From JAEUIV01 sp033763795 (GTDB taxonomy: Bacteria > Planctomycetota > Phycisphaerae > Phycisphaerales > UBA1924): a stretch of 64,000 nt of DNA. The stretch spans positions 1 through 64,000 of the forward strand of contig JANRJV010000001.1 of NCBI GenBank assembly GCA_033763795.1, read 5' to 3'. The notes beneath the pieces were generated by a model. It was not told the origin of the DNA. It saw nothing but the letters and a program-made list of their open reading frames with translations, and did no database searches. Below are positions 25,370 through 35,297 of the stretch, one piece after another (positions within the stretch are counted from its first letter, which is position 1; each line of letters opens with the position of its first letter). The position numbers and the translations under genes were made by a program.

Positions 25370-27918
25370 GGCTTGCGGCTCCTCCTCGCGGACGCCTTGC
25401 GCGCCGGCGCGTCCGCCTCACGCTCCAGCAGCACCACCATCTTCTGCACGCGCTGGCTCCATGACTCGCTCGAGATCTGCTGCGAGCGCAGCTGCTCCGC
25501 CCACAGCGGAAACGCCAGCGGAGTCAGCCGCTCCGTCCGAACGAGCGCGAGCGTCTGCCCCTCGACGCGGCCCAGCGCCTCCCGCAGACGCCCCACTTCC
25601 AGCTGCTGCTCCAGCACCTCGCGCCGCGCCTGCTCGAGAAGCCGGTTGCCGGGGTCGAACTCGGTGAACACGTCGAAGAACAGCTCGCTGGACGCCTGCA
25701 GCTGCCGCGCCGTCTTCTGCCGGCCGGCGCCCGGGAAGTTCGGCAGCAGCAGCCCCGCGACACGCGCGATGTCTCTGAACTGCCGGCGCGTGAGCTCCGT
25801 GCTGTTCAGGCACGCCAGAAGGTCATCGAGCAGATTCTCCGCGCTCAGCAGCGTGCGCCAATGCTCCTCCTCCCCCGGCAGGAGCTCGGGGCTCAGCAGC
25901 TCGATCCCCCAGTCGTTCGCGCTCACGTGCACCGACCGCGGCGCGCGGGCCGCAAGCCTGTGGCCCAGGAGCGCTCCCAGCCCCTCGTGCACCAGCCGGC
26001 CCTCGAACGGATACAGAAACGCGTGATGCCCGTCGCGGCTCTCCGTCATCTCGATCAGCAGCTCGGCGGGCCCCGGGATGCGCGACCAGCGCCGCTGGAT
26101 ATCGAGCAGCGGCGCCACCGCGTGCATCTCCGGATCCCGGCATTCCGCGAGCGGCTCAGACAGCTTGCTCCGCACCGCGTGCGCCAGTTGCGTCGAGAGA
26201 GGAGACTTCCCCCCGTCCCAGCGGGGAACCGCCCCCCGCAGGCTCCGCGCCTGCCGCACCTGCGCCGTCATCTCGCGCACGCGAACCAGCTCGAGCGCCC
26301 TGCCCGCAAAGACGAACTTGTCGCCCGGGCGGAGCTTGGCGATGAACCCCTCCTCGATCGTGCCGAGCGTCGCGCCGCCCACGTACGCCACCTTGACCGA
26401 CGCGTCCGACGAGATCGTCCCGATGCCCAGCCGGTGCATCCGCTCCACCGCACGCGACGCAACCCGCAGCGTGCCCCCGTCATCGACCACCCGCGCGTAC
26501 TGCGGATACGCCCCCAGCGCCGCGCCGCCCCGCGTCACGAAGTCGAGGCACCATTCCCACTCCTCGGACGACAAATCGCGGTACGCCCACGCGCCACGCA
26601 CCTCTTCGAGCATCGCGCCGGGCTCGAAGCCGCCTCCCAGCGCGACAGTCACCAGGTGCTGCACCAGCACGTCCAGCGGCTTGCGCAGCGCCACGCGCGC
26701 CTCGACGCGCCGGCCGGCGGCTGCGTCGCGCGCCGCCGCAAACTCGACCAGCTCCAGCGCGTTCGTCGGCACGCACACCACCTCGCTCACCGCGCCGGGC
26801 CTGTGCCCGCTGCGCCCGGCCCGCTGCAGCAGCCGCGCCACACCCTTGGGGCTCCCCACCTGCAGCACCTGATCCACAGGGCTGAAATCGACCCCCAGGT
26901 CCAGGCTGCTCGTGCACACCACGCAGCGCAGATGACCCGCGCGCAGCATGTCCTCCACCTGCGCCCGCAGCTCGCGGTCCAGCGAGCCGTGGTGAATCGC
27001 CACCGAATCGATCCACTCCGGGCCCGCCTCGACGATCGCTCGGAACCAGAGCTCCGCCTGCGACCGCGTGTTCGTGAACAGCAGGCTGGTGCGAGCGCTC
27101 TCCACCGCCTCGAGGACCTGCGGCAGCAGCCGCAGCCCCAGGTGCCCCGCCCACGGGAACCTCTCCAGCGAGGGCGGCAGCAGCGTGCGCACGGCTATCT
27201 CTTTGTCGACCACTCCCGAGACCATCGCCGCCCGCTCGACCGCCGCGGGTCTGCCGACGAGGGTCTCCAGGGCGCCCTGCAGGTTGCCCAGCGTCGCCGA
27301 GAGCCCCCACGTGCGCACGCCCGGGTTCCAGGCGCGCAGCCGGGCCAGGCACAGCTCCGTTTGCGTTCCACGCTTGGTGCTCATCAGCTCGTGCCACTCG
27401 TCCACGATGACGCAGCGCAGCGTGGAGAACGCGTCGCGCGACCCCGGATAACTGAGCAGCAGCGAGAGGCTCTCGGGCGTGGTGACTAGCGCGCTGGGCA
27501 AGCGCTCACGCTGCCTGGCCTTCAGCGAGCCCGATGTGTCCCCCGTGCGCTTCTCGAGCGTCCAGCGGAGGCCCAGCTCGCGCACGGGGAGCGTCAGCGA
27601 CTCCAGCGTGTCGCTCGCCAGGGCCCGCATGGGCGTGATCCACAGGACGCGGAGCGGCGCCGCCGCCGTGCGCTTCACCGCCTCGCCGTGCGCCGCGCCC
27701 GTCCAGAGCCCGGACGCCAGCTCCTCCATGACCGGCCCCAGCCACACCGCCAGCGTCTTCCCTGTGCCCGTGGGCGCGTGCACCAGCCCCGAACGCCCGT
27801 CGAGATACGCCCGCCAGGTGTCCCGCTGGAATTGGAACGGGGTCCAGCCGCGGCCGGCGAACCACGTGCCGACACGGTCGCTCGCGGCGTCCATCGAACT
27901 CGTCGGAGGTCGGTCCAT
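25366..27918 (-). CDS. lhr: ligase-associated DNA damage response DEXH-box helicase (Lhr family)
   Basis: 850 aa superfamily 2 helicase. The Q-like motif FQFQRDTW precedes Walker A APTGTGKTLAVWLGP near residue 55. Motif II is DEWHEL; motif III is LSATLGN. Helicase C motifs include LFTNTRSQAELWF, SLDLGVDF and QRAGRSGHRPG. The C-terminal ~400 residues hold the winged-helix and beta-barrel Lhr core. Length agrees with the ligase-associated branch (about 820-880 aa) rather than long Lhr. I chose the ATG at 27918; an upstream in-frame TTG at 28002 lies inside the T-tract of the sigma-gene terminator. It is coupled to pdeM through a 4-base overlap. It likely unwinds or remodels DNA during repair. 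Confidence 0.95.
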   Translation of the reverse strand: MDRPPTSSMDAASDRVGTWFAGRGWTPFQFQRDTWRAYLDGRSGLVHAPTGTGKTLAVWLGPVMEELASGLWTGAAHGEAVKRTAAAPLRVLWITPMRALASDTLESLTLPVRELGLRWTLEKRTGDTSGSLKARQRERLPSALVTTPESLSLLLSYPGSRDAFSTLRCVIVDEWHELMSTKRGTQTELCLARLRAWNPGVRTWGLSATLGNLQGALETLVGRPAAVERAAMVSGVVDKEIAVRTLLPPSLERFPWAGHLGLRLLPQVLEAVESARTSLLFTNTRSQAELWFRAIVEAGPEWIDSVAIHHGSLDRELRAQVEDMLRAGHLRCVVCTSSLDLGVDFSPVDQVLQVGSPKGVARLLQRAGRSGHRPGAVSEVVCVPTNALELVEFAAARDAAAGRRVEARVALRKPLDVLVQHLVTVALGGGFEPGAMLEEVRGAWAYRDLSSEEWEWCLDFVTRGGAALGAYPQYARVVDDGGTLRVASRAVERMHRLGIGTISSDASVKVAYVGGATLGTIEEGFIAKLRPGDKFVFAGRALELVRVREMTAQVRQARSLRGAVPRWDGGKSPLSTQLAHAVRSKLSEPLAECRDPEMHAVAPLLDIQRRWSRIPGPAELLIEMTESRDGHHAFLYPFEGRLVHEGLGALLGHRLAARAPRSVHVSANDWGIELLSPELLPGEEEHWRTLLSAENLLDDLLACLNSTELTRRQFRDIARVAGLLLPNFPGAGRQKTARQLQASSELFFDVFTEFDPGNRLLEQARREVLEQQLEVGRLREALGRVEGQTLALVRTERLTPLAFPLWAEQLRSQQISSESWSQRVQKMVVLLEREADAPARKASARRSRKP

Positions 27919-27994
27919 CAGCCCGCGCAGAGCGTAGAGGCCGAGGGCCTCGACTTCACGAACAAACCACGAAAATCGGGGCCCGAGCGTGTCC

Positions 27995-28031
27995 AAAAAC
28001 AAAGCCGACGCCGCGGGCGCGACGTCGGCTT
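27995..28031 (-). terminator. rho-independent terminator for the sigma factor gene
   Basis: Nine-bp arms AAGCCGACG (28002-28010) and CGTCGGCTT (28023-28031) enclose a 12-base loop. On the minus strand the hairpin is followed by TGTTTTT. It lies 24 bases past the sigma stop and separates that gene from the helicase gene. Confidence 0.8.
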
Positions 28032-28054
28032 GTGATGTGCATGGACACGAGCGG

Positions 28055-29137
28055 TCAGTTCAGGATCGGGCTGGGCAGACGCGTCTCCGGGCCGCCCTCC
28101 TGCTCGGGCTGCTCGGGCTTGGGCTTGCCCAGGAACTGATGCTCCAGCTCAAGGCGGATCTTCTCAAGAGCCTTGTTCTGGATCTGCCGCACCCGCTCCT
28201 TCGTGACCCCGATGATCTGCCCGACCTGCTCGAGGGTCATGGGCTTCTCGTCGGTCTCGCCGTCGAGGCGGAAGCGGTGCTCGATCACGGTCTTCTCGAT
28301 ATCCGTGAGCTCGCACTGGTTCTCAGAGACGAGGCGCCGAACCTCCGCCGCCGCGTCCGTCTGGAACTCCGACCGCTTGGTCTCGAGGTAGTCGGACCGC
28401 TCGAGCTTGGGGTCGAAGTCCGTGGGGAAGCGCTGGCGATACTTGCTGAGCTTCATACCCTGTCGGCTGAAGGCCTTCAGGATCGCCCGGCAGGCGTAGG
28501 TCGAGAACTTGAAGCCGCGCTCGCAGTCGAACTTGTCGACCGCGCGGAGCAGCGCCATGTTCCCCTCGCTGACAAGGTCTGCGAAGTCGACCTCCGACAT
28601 GCGGGTCCGCTTGGCCATCGCCAGGACCAGCGCGAGGTTGGTCTCGGCGATCTGCACCCGCAGACGCTCGCTCGTCCGGTACCACTTCAGCAGCATCTCG
28701 CACTGCTCGACCGTCGGCTTCTGGTCCGCCGTCGACGCGATCTGCTTCTGGATCTCCCGGATCTGCAGGCGGGCGTAGTTGAACTGCAGGAACAGCACCT
28801 TCTCCTCGGCACCGGTCAGGATGACCTGCTCGGTGGTCTTGGGGAGTCGGCCGCGCCCGATGTTCAGGTCGTCCATCACCGGGTGGTACCAGGAGGCGTC
28901 GGGCTTCTTGACGTCCGGCGCGTCGTCGTAGATGCGCTTCTTCGCGTCCTTGACGTAGAACGCCGGGTTGTCGATGAAGTCCTGCTCGCCGTGGGCGAGC
29001 TGGCGGAGCAGACGCTCCTCTTCGGGGCTGAACGAGCGGCGCGCGGTGGAGCGGCCAACGGACGCGGCCACGACCACACCCCGGCGTCGGCGGAGCCGAT
29101 CGAAGGGCGAATTCGGGCTGAATCGGGCGCTGCTCAT
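28055..29137 (-). CDS. RpoD-like sigma-70 family RNA polymerase sigma factor
   Basis: 360 aa. Region 2 is strongly conserved (NLALVLAMAKR, FADLVSEGNMALLRAVDKFD, then GFKFSTYACRAILKAFSRQG at about residues 170-230). Region 4 is MTLEQVGQIIGVTKERVRQIQNK near 315-340, ending in a proline/glutamate tail. Region 3 is short and divergent, and no long region 1.1 is visible. So this is a group 2/3-type factor rather than clearly the housekeeping one. The ATG at 29137 is preferred; an in-frame GTG at 29224 would add a Gln/Pro-rich 29-residue leader. A 560-base space with a different base composition separates it from sodA. It ends in a good terminator. Confidence 0.88.
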   Translation of the reverse strand: MSSARFSPNSPFDRLRRRRGVVVAASVGRSTARRSFSPEEERLLRQLAHGEQDFIDNPAFYVKDAKKRIYDDAPDVKKPDASWYHPVMDDLNIGRGRLPKTTEQVILTGAEEKVLFLQFNYARLQIREIQKQIASTADQKPTVEQCEMLLKWYRTSERLRVQIAETNLALVLAMAKRTRMSEVDFADLVSEGNMALLRAVDKFDCERGFKFSTYACRAILKAFSRQGMKLSKYRQRFPTDFDPKLERSDYLETKRSEFQTDAAAEVRRLVSENQCELTDIEKTVIEHRFRLDGETDEKPMTLEQVGQIIGVTKERVRQIQNKALEKIRLELEHQFLGKPKPEQPEQEGGPETRLPSPILN

Positions 29138-29696
29138 GGGTTCGTTCTCAGTGTGTTGCACTGGTTGGGTTTGCTGGTCGGGTTGTTTCCGTGGTTTCGC
29201 TGACTCGGAATCGGTAGTTTTCACTTCTCTTTGAAACTTCTACGCAGGGGCCGTGAGGATCGTCGTTCTGCTTGTCCAGAACGCCATCACGCGTCGTTCG
29301 TTGCGTTTGCGCACGACAGGAACCCGGAAGTCTCTCATCGGTTCGCGGCAGCTCCGGGCTCAACCACCGCCTGATCTTGTACGGGTGAAACCGTTTGCGG
29401 TTCTCCGATCATGGAACGATTCTAAAGGTGAATCAACACGTTGACCAGCGTATTCCTTCGACAACACAGCAAAACCGCCTCATACCGTTGGGTGATACCC
29501 CTGAATCGGCGTTCATTTGACGGTTTGACCGGTCCATCCGCCACCGGTACGGTCGGAGGCGGAAAGACCGGAGGCGCTCAAGTCCGCCGCGAGAGTCCGT
29601 TTGTTGGGACTTTAGACGGTACCCGACCAAGCTTCACGCCGCGTTGAGACTCGCCCACTTCCGGCACACCCAACCCGCCCCCAGAAGGAGAGACCC
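29138..29696. other. divergent intergenic region between sigma factor and sodA
   Basis: About 560 bases without a supported gene, visibly less GC-rich than its surroundings. Small open frames here have no ribosome sites or recognisable sequence. A direct repeat TTTGACGG/TTTGACCGG sits near 29517-29533, and TTGACC near 29442; both could be promoter or regulator elements for sodA. It probably holds the promoters of both flanking genes and a long 5' leader for one of them. Confidence 0.5.
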
Positions 29697-30341
<645 letters not shown>

Positions 30342-30461
30342 TCAGCGCGCGCTGAGACACCCGAGACGGCTCGACAGTCGTCCCGCCACCAACGATGGCC
30401 TGCACGCACGCACGCTGCCGCGCGAGCGCCGGGACTGTGAATTTGATCGGGTTTGAGTTCT

Positions 30462-30487
30462 AGGGTGAACTTCGCAGGGTGAGCTTC
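30462..30487 (+). repeat. short direct repeat upstream of the chemoreceptor gene
   Basis: AGGGTGAACTTC (30462-30473) and AGGGTGAGCTTC (30476-30487) are repeated with a 14-base period, 52 bases before the chemoreceptor start. Possible regulator half-sites or chance. Confidence 0.35.
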
Positions 30488-30538
30488 CGATCATCCCCCT
30501 CTATCAGGTACCACCTGAGTTGGGGATGCGAACTCACC

Positions 30539-32383
30539 ATGGACCACGATCGTGCTGCTCGTGCTGTTAGCGGACGAACGACCGAACGGGGACAGCGAGC
30601 GGCCAGGCTCGCGTCGGCCCGTCGGCCGCAGTTCGGCGTGTCCGCCAGGGTGATCGCCGCGACCACGGCGCTGCTGCTGGCGGTGGCGCTCGTCAACATC
30701 TGGGCGATGGTCCGGGTGTACCGCGACGACGCGATGAACGCCATGGTGGATCGCGGGGCCACGCTCGCGGCGGTCGCCGCCAGCGCCCAGGAGCACGCCT
30801 CCGACCTCATCAACGCCGGCGTCATCGACATGGAATCCCTTTCCGCGGATGCGCGGGCCAAGATGCAGAGCGGCCAGGGCTACCGTGACACGGCGTTCTT
30901 CCACGCGGTGCCCGTTGTCGCCGGGTGGGAAGCGGCCCAGCGCGCGGTCGCCGGGCAGGACGTCGAGTTCCGCACGCCGGCCTTCCACGCGAGAAACCCG
31001 CTGAACAAGCCGGCGCCGGGCTCGATCACGGAGCGCTTGCTCAACCAGCTCACGCAGGCTGGGGCCGAGGGCGACACCGTGTGGGCGCTGGACGACACGG
31101 GCAGCACGCTCCACTACATGCGGGCCATTCGGCTCGACGAATCGTGCATGAAGTGCCACGGCGACCCCGAGAAGTACGACAGCCCCACGGCAGAGGGCGC
31201 CGTCGACGGGCTCGACTCACTCGGCTTCCGCATGGAGGGGTGGCAGCCCGGCGACATCCACGGCGCTTACGAGGTGGTCATCCCCACGGGCCGGATGAAG
31301 GCCGCGACCGCGGCGTTCGTCACTTGGAGCGGCGCCATCACCGCGGGGGGCGTGCTGAGCTCGATCGGGCTGATCACCTGGCTGATGCACCGCCTCGTGC
31401 GCAGGCCGCTCTCCCGGCTCGAGCGCGTCATGGAGGGCGTTGCGGGCGGCGACCTCACCTGCAAGAGCGGCATCGAGTCCGACGACGAGATCGGATCGAT
31501 CGCCCGGTGGTTCGACAAGACCGTGCGCTCGCTCAACCGGCTGGTCGGCGAGCTGGCGGACACCGTGCAGCGCGTCGCGGAGGCCTCGACGCGGATCGCC
31601 GCGTCGACGGACAAGATGGCCGAGGGCGTGCACCGTCAGGAGGAGCACGCGATCCAGGTCGCGTCGGCCGTGGACGAGATGGCCGCCAGCGTGACCGAGG
31701 TGGCCCGCAAGGGGTCCGACGCCGCGCAGGCCGCGACCGAAGCGGGCAAGGACGCCGGCGAAGGCGGCGCGATCGTCGGCAAGACCGTGGAGCGGATGCG
31801 CGGCATCGCGCAGGACGTCAGCGAGTCGGCCCGCGCCGTGCAGTCGCTCGGGGCCAAGGGCGAAGACATCGGCCGCATCATCACCGTCATCAACGACATT
31901 GCGGACCAGACGAACCTGCTGGCGCTCAACGCGGCGATCGAAGCGGCCCGGGCGGGCGAGCACGGGCGGGGCTTCGCCGTCGTGGCCGACGAGGTCCGCA
32001 AGCTCGCCGAGCGCACGACCAAAGCGACCGAGGAAGTCGCGCGCAGCATCCGGGAGATCCAGTCCGAGACCTCGGCCGCGGTGACGCGCATGCAGCAGGG
32101 CACCGAGAGCGTGAACTCAGGCGTGCAGCTCGCCGGGGACGCCGGCCGGGCGCTCGACCGGATCGTCCGCTCGTCGGGCACGCTCCGGGATCTCGTCGAG
32201 TCGATCGCCGCGGCGACGGAGGAGCAGTCCTCCGCCAGCGAGGAGATCGCACGATCGATCTCGGAGATCAAACGCGTCACGGGCGACTCCGCCGCCGGTG
32301 CGCAGGAGGCCGCCCGCGCCGCCGCGAACCTCTCGCAGCAGGCCGAGAGGCTCCAGGAAATGATCTCACGCTTCACCATCTGA
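30539..32383 (+). CDS. methyl-accepting chemotaxis protein with heme-type (DUF3365/Tll0287-like) sensor domain
   Basis: 614 aa. The first membrane helix is near residues 36-60 (VIAATTALLLAVALVNIWAMV). The periplasmic sensor (about 62-260) contains SCMKCHGDPEKYD, whose CxxCH (Cys203, Cys206, His207) is a c-type heme attachment motif. The surrounding DUF3365-like sequence (LNKPAPGSITERLLNQL, then RAIRLDESCMKC) is typical of heme-binding redox or gas sensors. A second helix lies near 262-285, then a HAMP linker and a signalling domain with the hairpin tip IADQTNLLALNAAIEAARAG (20 residues). Methylation-type helices flank the tip. It likely reports redox or ligand state to CheA, whose genes are not in the window. 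The ATG at 30539 is chosen over an upstream 30479 start. Confidence 0.92.
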   Translation: MDHDRAARAVSGRTTERGQRAARLASARRPQFGVSARVIAATTALLLAVALVNIWAMVRVYRDDAMNAMVDRGATLAAVAASAQEHASDLINAGVIDMESLSADARAKMQSGQGYRDTAFFHAVPVVAGWEAAQRAVAGQDVEFRTPAFHARNPLNKPAPGSITERLLNQLTQAGAEGDTVWALDDTGSTLHYMRAIRLDESCMKCHGDPEKYDSPTAEGAVDGLDSLGFRMEGWQPGDIHGAYEVVIPTGRMKAATAAFVTWSGAITAGGVLSSIGLITWLMHRLVRRPLSRLERVMEGVAGGDLTCKSGIESDDEIGSIARWFDKTVRSLNRLVGELADTVQRVAEASTRIAASTDKMAEGVHRQEEHAIQVASAVDEMAASVTEVARKGSDAAQAATEAGKDAGEGGAIVGKTVERMRGIAQDVSESARAVQSLGAKGEDIGRIITVINDIADQTNLLALNAAIEAARAGEHGRGFAVVADEVRKLAERTTKATEEVARSIREIQSETSAAVTRMQQGTESVNSGVQLAGDAGRALDRIVRSSGTLRDLVESIAAATEEQSSASEEIARSISEIKRVTGDSAAGAQEAARAAANLSQQAERLQEMISRFTI

Positions 32384-32414
32384 CGGGGGCCCCGAGCGCT
32401 GGTACGGTGCAGCC

Positions 32415-33725
32415 ATGAACAGGATGCATCGAACGCTGGCGGCGTCGCTGGGCGTCGTACTCGGAGGAGCGTGCGCTGCGTGGGCCCAGCCCGCGAAACC
32501 CGGCGAGGAAGCCGCGCTCGTGTTCGTCGAGGATCTGAGCGGCATGTTCGAGACCACGCCTCTGGGCACGCTGTACATGGGCTCGTCGGCCAACGGCTGG
32601 GACGCCAAGGGCACGTGGTCCATGGGTCACTTCGCGCCGACAAGCCGCACACCCGGCGGGTGGATGTTCACGTTGCCGCGCACGATGGTGGAGTCGGGAA
32701 GCGGGCTGGAGTTCAAGTTCACGCGTGGCACGTGGGCGACGGTCGAGGTGGACGCCTCGGGCCGCGACGTTCCCAACCGGCGCCTGCCCCCCATCGACTG
32801 GAGCAAGGCGGGCGGGCCCGATCCGCTGGTCACGCTCCGCGTCGAGGGCTTCGCGGATCAGCGCGGCACGCGCTGGCCCGGCGCCTCGGGCGGGACGGGC
32901 GGCGGCCCGTCGCCCTCGACCGTCGTCGGTGAGCTCGAGATCGACACGTGGACGAGCGCGCTCCTCGGCAACGAGAGGCGGATCCGCGTGTGGCTGCCGC
33001 CGGGATACGCGGCGGCGGCGCAGGCCGGGCAACGCTTCCCCGTCCTTTACATGCACGACGGGCAGAACCTCTTCGACGCGGCGACGAGCTTCGCCGGCGA
33101 GTGGCGCGTCGACGAGACCATGACGGCGCTCATCCGGCAGGGAAAGGTCCCACCGACCATCGTCGTCGGGATCGACAACACCGGGGCCACGCGCTCGGAC
33201 GAGTATTCGCCGATCGAGCTGGGCGCCCGTCGGCCGGGCACGGGCGGGAAGGGCGACTTGTACCTCCGCGCGATCGTCGAAGAGCTGAAGCCCTGGATCG
33301 ACAACACCTACAGCACGCTTACAGGGCCCGAGCACACGTCCATCGGCGGCAGCTCGCTGGGAGGCGTGATCACGCTGACGGCGGCGATGTCCGGGCACGC
33401 CAATAAGGTCTTCGGGCGATTCCTCGCAGAGAGCCCTTCGTTCTGGGTCGGCGACGGCGCCTTCCTGGAGCGGGTGACGTCGCACAAGGGCTGGTCCGGC
33501 CGCGTGTTCATGGCGATGGGCTCCGTCGAGTACGGCGAAGCATCCAGCGACGCGCAGCTCGTCGCCGCCATGCAGAAGGCGGCCGACGCGATGCGCCGCA
33601 GCGGGCTCAGCGAGCAGACGCTGCGCGTGCGCGTCGGCGAGGGCGCTCGGCACAACGAGGCCGCGTGGGCCGATCGCCTGCCCGAGGCGCTCGAGTTTCT
33701 GCTGGGAGAGGAACGGGCACGATGA
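32415..33725 (+). CDS. secreted alpha/beta-hydrolase (esterase D-like) with N-terminal carbohydrate-binding-like domain
   Basis: 436 aa. A signal peptide ends in ACAAWAQ. Residues about 35-160 look like a beta-sandwich carbohydrate-binding module (GTLYMGSSANGWDAKG, FKFTRGTWATVEVD). The catalytic domain (about 180-436) is esterase/Fes-like: VLYMHDGQNLFD near 215, EYSPIEL, and a nucleophile elbow GGSSLGG with Ser314. A C-terminal histidine (ARHNEAAW) is a likely catalytic base. Such enzymes hydrolyse acyl esters on sugars, siderophores or trehalose. Its stop overlaps the ATG of the GH13 gene by 4 bases, so the pair probably acts on the same glycan. Starts 31 bases after the chemoreceptor stop. 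Confidence 0.88.
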   Translation: MNRMHRTLAASLGVVLGGACAAWAQPAKPGEEAALVFVEDLSGMFETTPLGTLYMGSSANGWDAKGTWSMGHFAPTSRTPGGWMFTLPRTMVESGSGLEFKFTRGTWATVEVDASGRDVPNRRLPPIDWSKAGGPDPLVTLRVEGFADQRGTRWPGASGGTGGGPSPSTVVGELEIDTWTSALLGNERRIRVWLPPGYAAAAQAGQRFPVLYMHDGQNLFDAATSFAGEWRVDETMTALIRQGKVPPTIVVGIDNTGATRSDEYSPIELGARRPGTGGKGDLYLRAIVEELKPWIDNTYSTLTGPEHTSIGGSSLGGVITLTAAMSGHANKVFGRFLAESPSFWVGDGAFLERVTSHKGWSGRVFMAMGSVEYGEASSDAQLVAAMQKAADAMRRSGLSEQTLRVRVGEGARHNEAAWADRLPEALEFLLGEERAR

Positions 33726-35260
33726 CGACCGACGCGATCGACTGGGGCAATGAACGCGACCGTGCCCGCGCACCCATCTACCGCGCGCGGGCCGCGGACT
33801 GGCGCGTCGGCCCGGTCGTGTACCACGTGTTCGTGGACCGCTTCGCGCCGCCCGACCCGGCGCGCCTGAGCGCCAAGCGCGGGCTCTACGCCCCGCCACG
33901 GATTCTGCACGACTGGGACGAGCCGATCGCGCGGGGCGAGCGGCTCGAAGACCTGGGGCTCCACAGCCACGAGCTCGAGTTCTGGGGCGGCGACCTGCGC
34001 AGCGTGATGTCCAGGCTCGACTACGTGCAGGGGCTGGGCGCGGACGTGCTCTATCTCAACCCGATCCACAAGGCGTTCACCAACCACAAGTACGACGCCG
34101 ACGACTACTCCGAAGTCTCGCCCGAGTACGGCACGCGGGACGACGTCCGCGCGCTCGCGCGGGATCTCCACGCTCGCGGCATGAAGCTCATGCTCGACGG
34201 CGTGTTCAACCACATGGGCCGCTCGTCGCCCATGTTCAAGGACGCGCTCGAGAACCCGGCCTCGCCGTACCGCGACTGGTTCATGATCGGTCCGGAGCAT
34301 CCGGGCGGCTACCTGGGCTGGGCCAACGTGCGCAATCTCCCCGAGCTCCGCCTGGAGAACCCCGACGTCCGCCGCATGATCTGGGATGGGCCCGAGTCCG
34401 TCGTCAGGTCCTACCTGCGCGACGGGGTGGACGGCTGGCGGCTCGACGTGGCCTACGACCTGGGCTTCAAGTATCTCGCCGAGCTGACCGCCGCGGCCCA
34501 CGCGGAGAAGCCCGGCAGCCTCGTCATAGGCGAGATCTGGAACGACCCGGCGGAGTGGACCCCCGGCCTCGACGCCCTCATGAACTTCCACGCGCGGCAC
34601 ATCCTGCTCTGCTACCTGGGCGGGAAGCTCGGCGGCGGGCGCGCCGGGCGCCTGCTGCAGCGCATGGTCGACGACGCCGGGCTCGAGAGCATGCTGCGCG
34701 GCTGGCTCGTCCTCGACAACCACGACACCGCGCGCCTCAAGCACACGATCCCCGAGCGGAACAAGCGCCGCCTGGCGCAGGTCCTCCAGTTCACGCTCCC
34801 CGGAGCGCCGTGCGTCTACTACGGCACGGAGGTCGGCATGGAAGGCGGCGACGACCCGTTCAACCGCGCGTCGATGCGCTGGGAGCTGGTCAGCGAAGAC
34901 AACGACGACCTCGCCTTCTTCCGATCGCTGATCGAGATGCGCCGCCGGTGCCCGGCCCTCCGCATCGGAGACTTCCGCGTGCTCGACGCGGATCACATGC
35001 TCGCCTTCCAGAGGCGGACAGACCGCGCGACCGACACCGTCATCGTCGTCGCCAACGCGAGCGGGCTCGCCGCCAGCGAGGTCATCCCCGTGTGCGAGCC
35101 CAAGCTGGCGAACTTCGCGCCGCTCGTGGACGAGCTCAGCGGCGCCGAGTTCCGGGTCCACTCGGGGACGGTCGAGGTGGAGGTCCCGGCAGAGTCGGTG
35201 CTCGTCCTGCGCACCAGGCCGCCGGAGAAGGGGTACTCTCCGCTCAAGCGCGTGCGCTGA
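33722..35260 (+). CDS. GH13 family alpha-glycosidase
   Basis: 512 aa alpha-amylase-family (beta/alpha)8 barrel. Conserved sites: DGVFNHMG (region I), GWRLDVAYDLG with nucleophile Asp242, IGEIWND with acid/base Glu271, and LDNHDT with Asp335. The N-terminal YHVFVDRFAPPD and LGADVLYLNPIHKAFTNHKYDADDY fit alpha-glucosidase, neopullulanase or maltogenic amylase subgroups. There is no signal peptide, so it acts in the cytoplasm, unlike the exported esterase before it. Translation is coupled to the esterase gene by an ATGA overlap. Probably cleaves alpha-glucosidic bonds in malto-oligosaccharides or similar glycans; the exact specificity cannot be read off. Confidence 0.93.
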   Translation: MTTDAIDWGNERDRARAPIYRARAADWRVGPVVYHVFVDRFAPPDPARLSAKRGLYAPPRILHDWDEPIARGERLEDLGLHSHELEFWGGDLRSVMSRLDYVQGLGADVLYLNPIHKAFTNHKYDADDYSEVSPEYGTRDDVRALARDLHARGMKLMLDGVFNHMGRSSPMFKDALENPASPYRDWFMIGPEHPGGYLGWANVRNLPELRLENPDVRRMIWDGPESVVRSYLRDGVDGWRLDVAYDLGFKYLAELTAAAHAEKPGSLVIGEIWNDPAEWTPGLDALMNFHARHILLCYLGGKLGGGRAGRLLQRMVDDAGLESMLRGWLVLDNHDTARLKHTIPERNKRRLAQVLQFTLPGAPCVYYGTEVGMEGGDDPFNRASMRWELVSEDNDDLAFFRSLIEMRRRCPALRIGDFRVLDADHMLAFQRRTDRATDTVIVVANASGLAASEVIPVCEPKLANFAPLVDELSGAEFRVHSGTVEVEVPAESVLVLRTRPPEKGYSPLKRVR

Positions 35261-35297
35261 ACGGACGCGGCACGCCGGGGATCGTGGAGGTCGGGGC

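Noticed and set aside
29253..29630. Short open frames between the sigma factor and sodA
   Set aside because: No ribosome site, no recognisable motif, and base composition like a promoter region.
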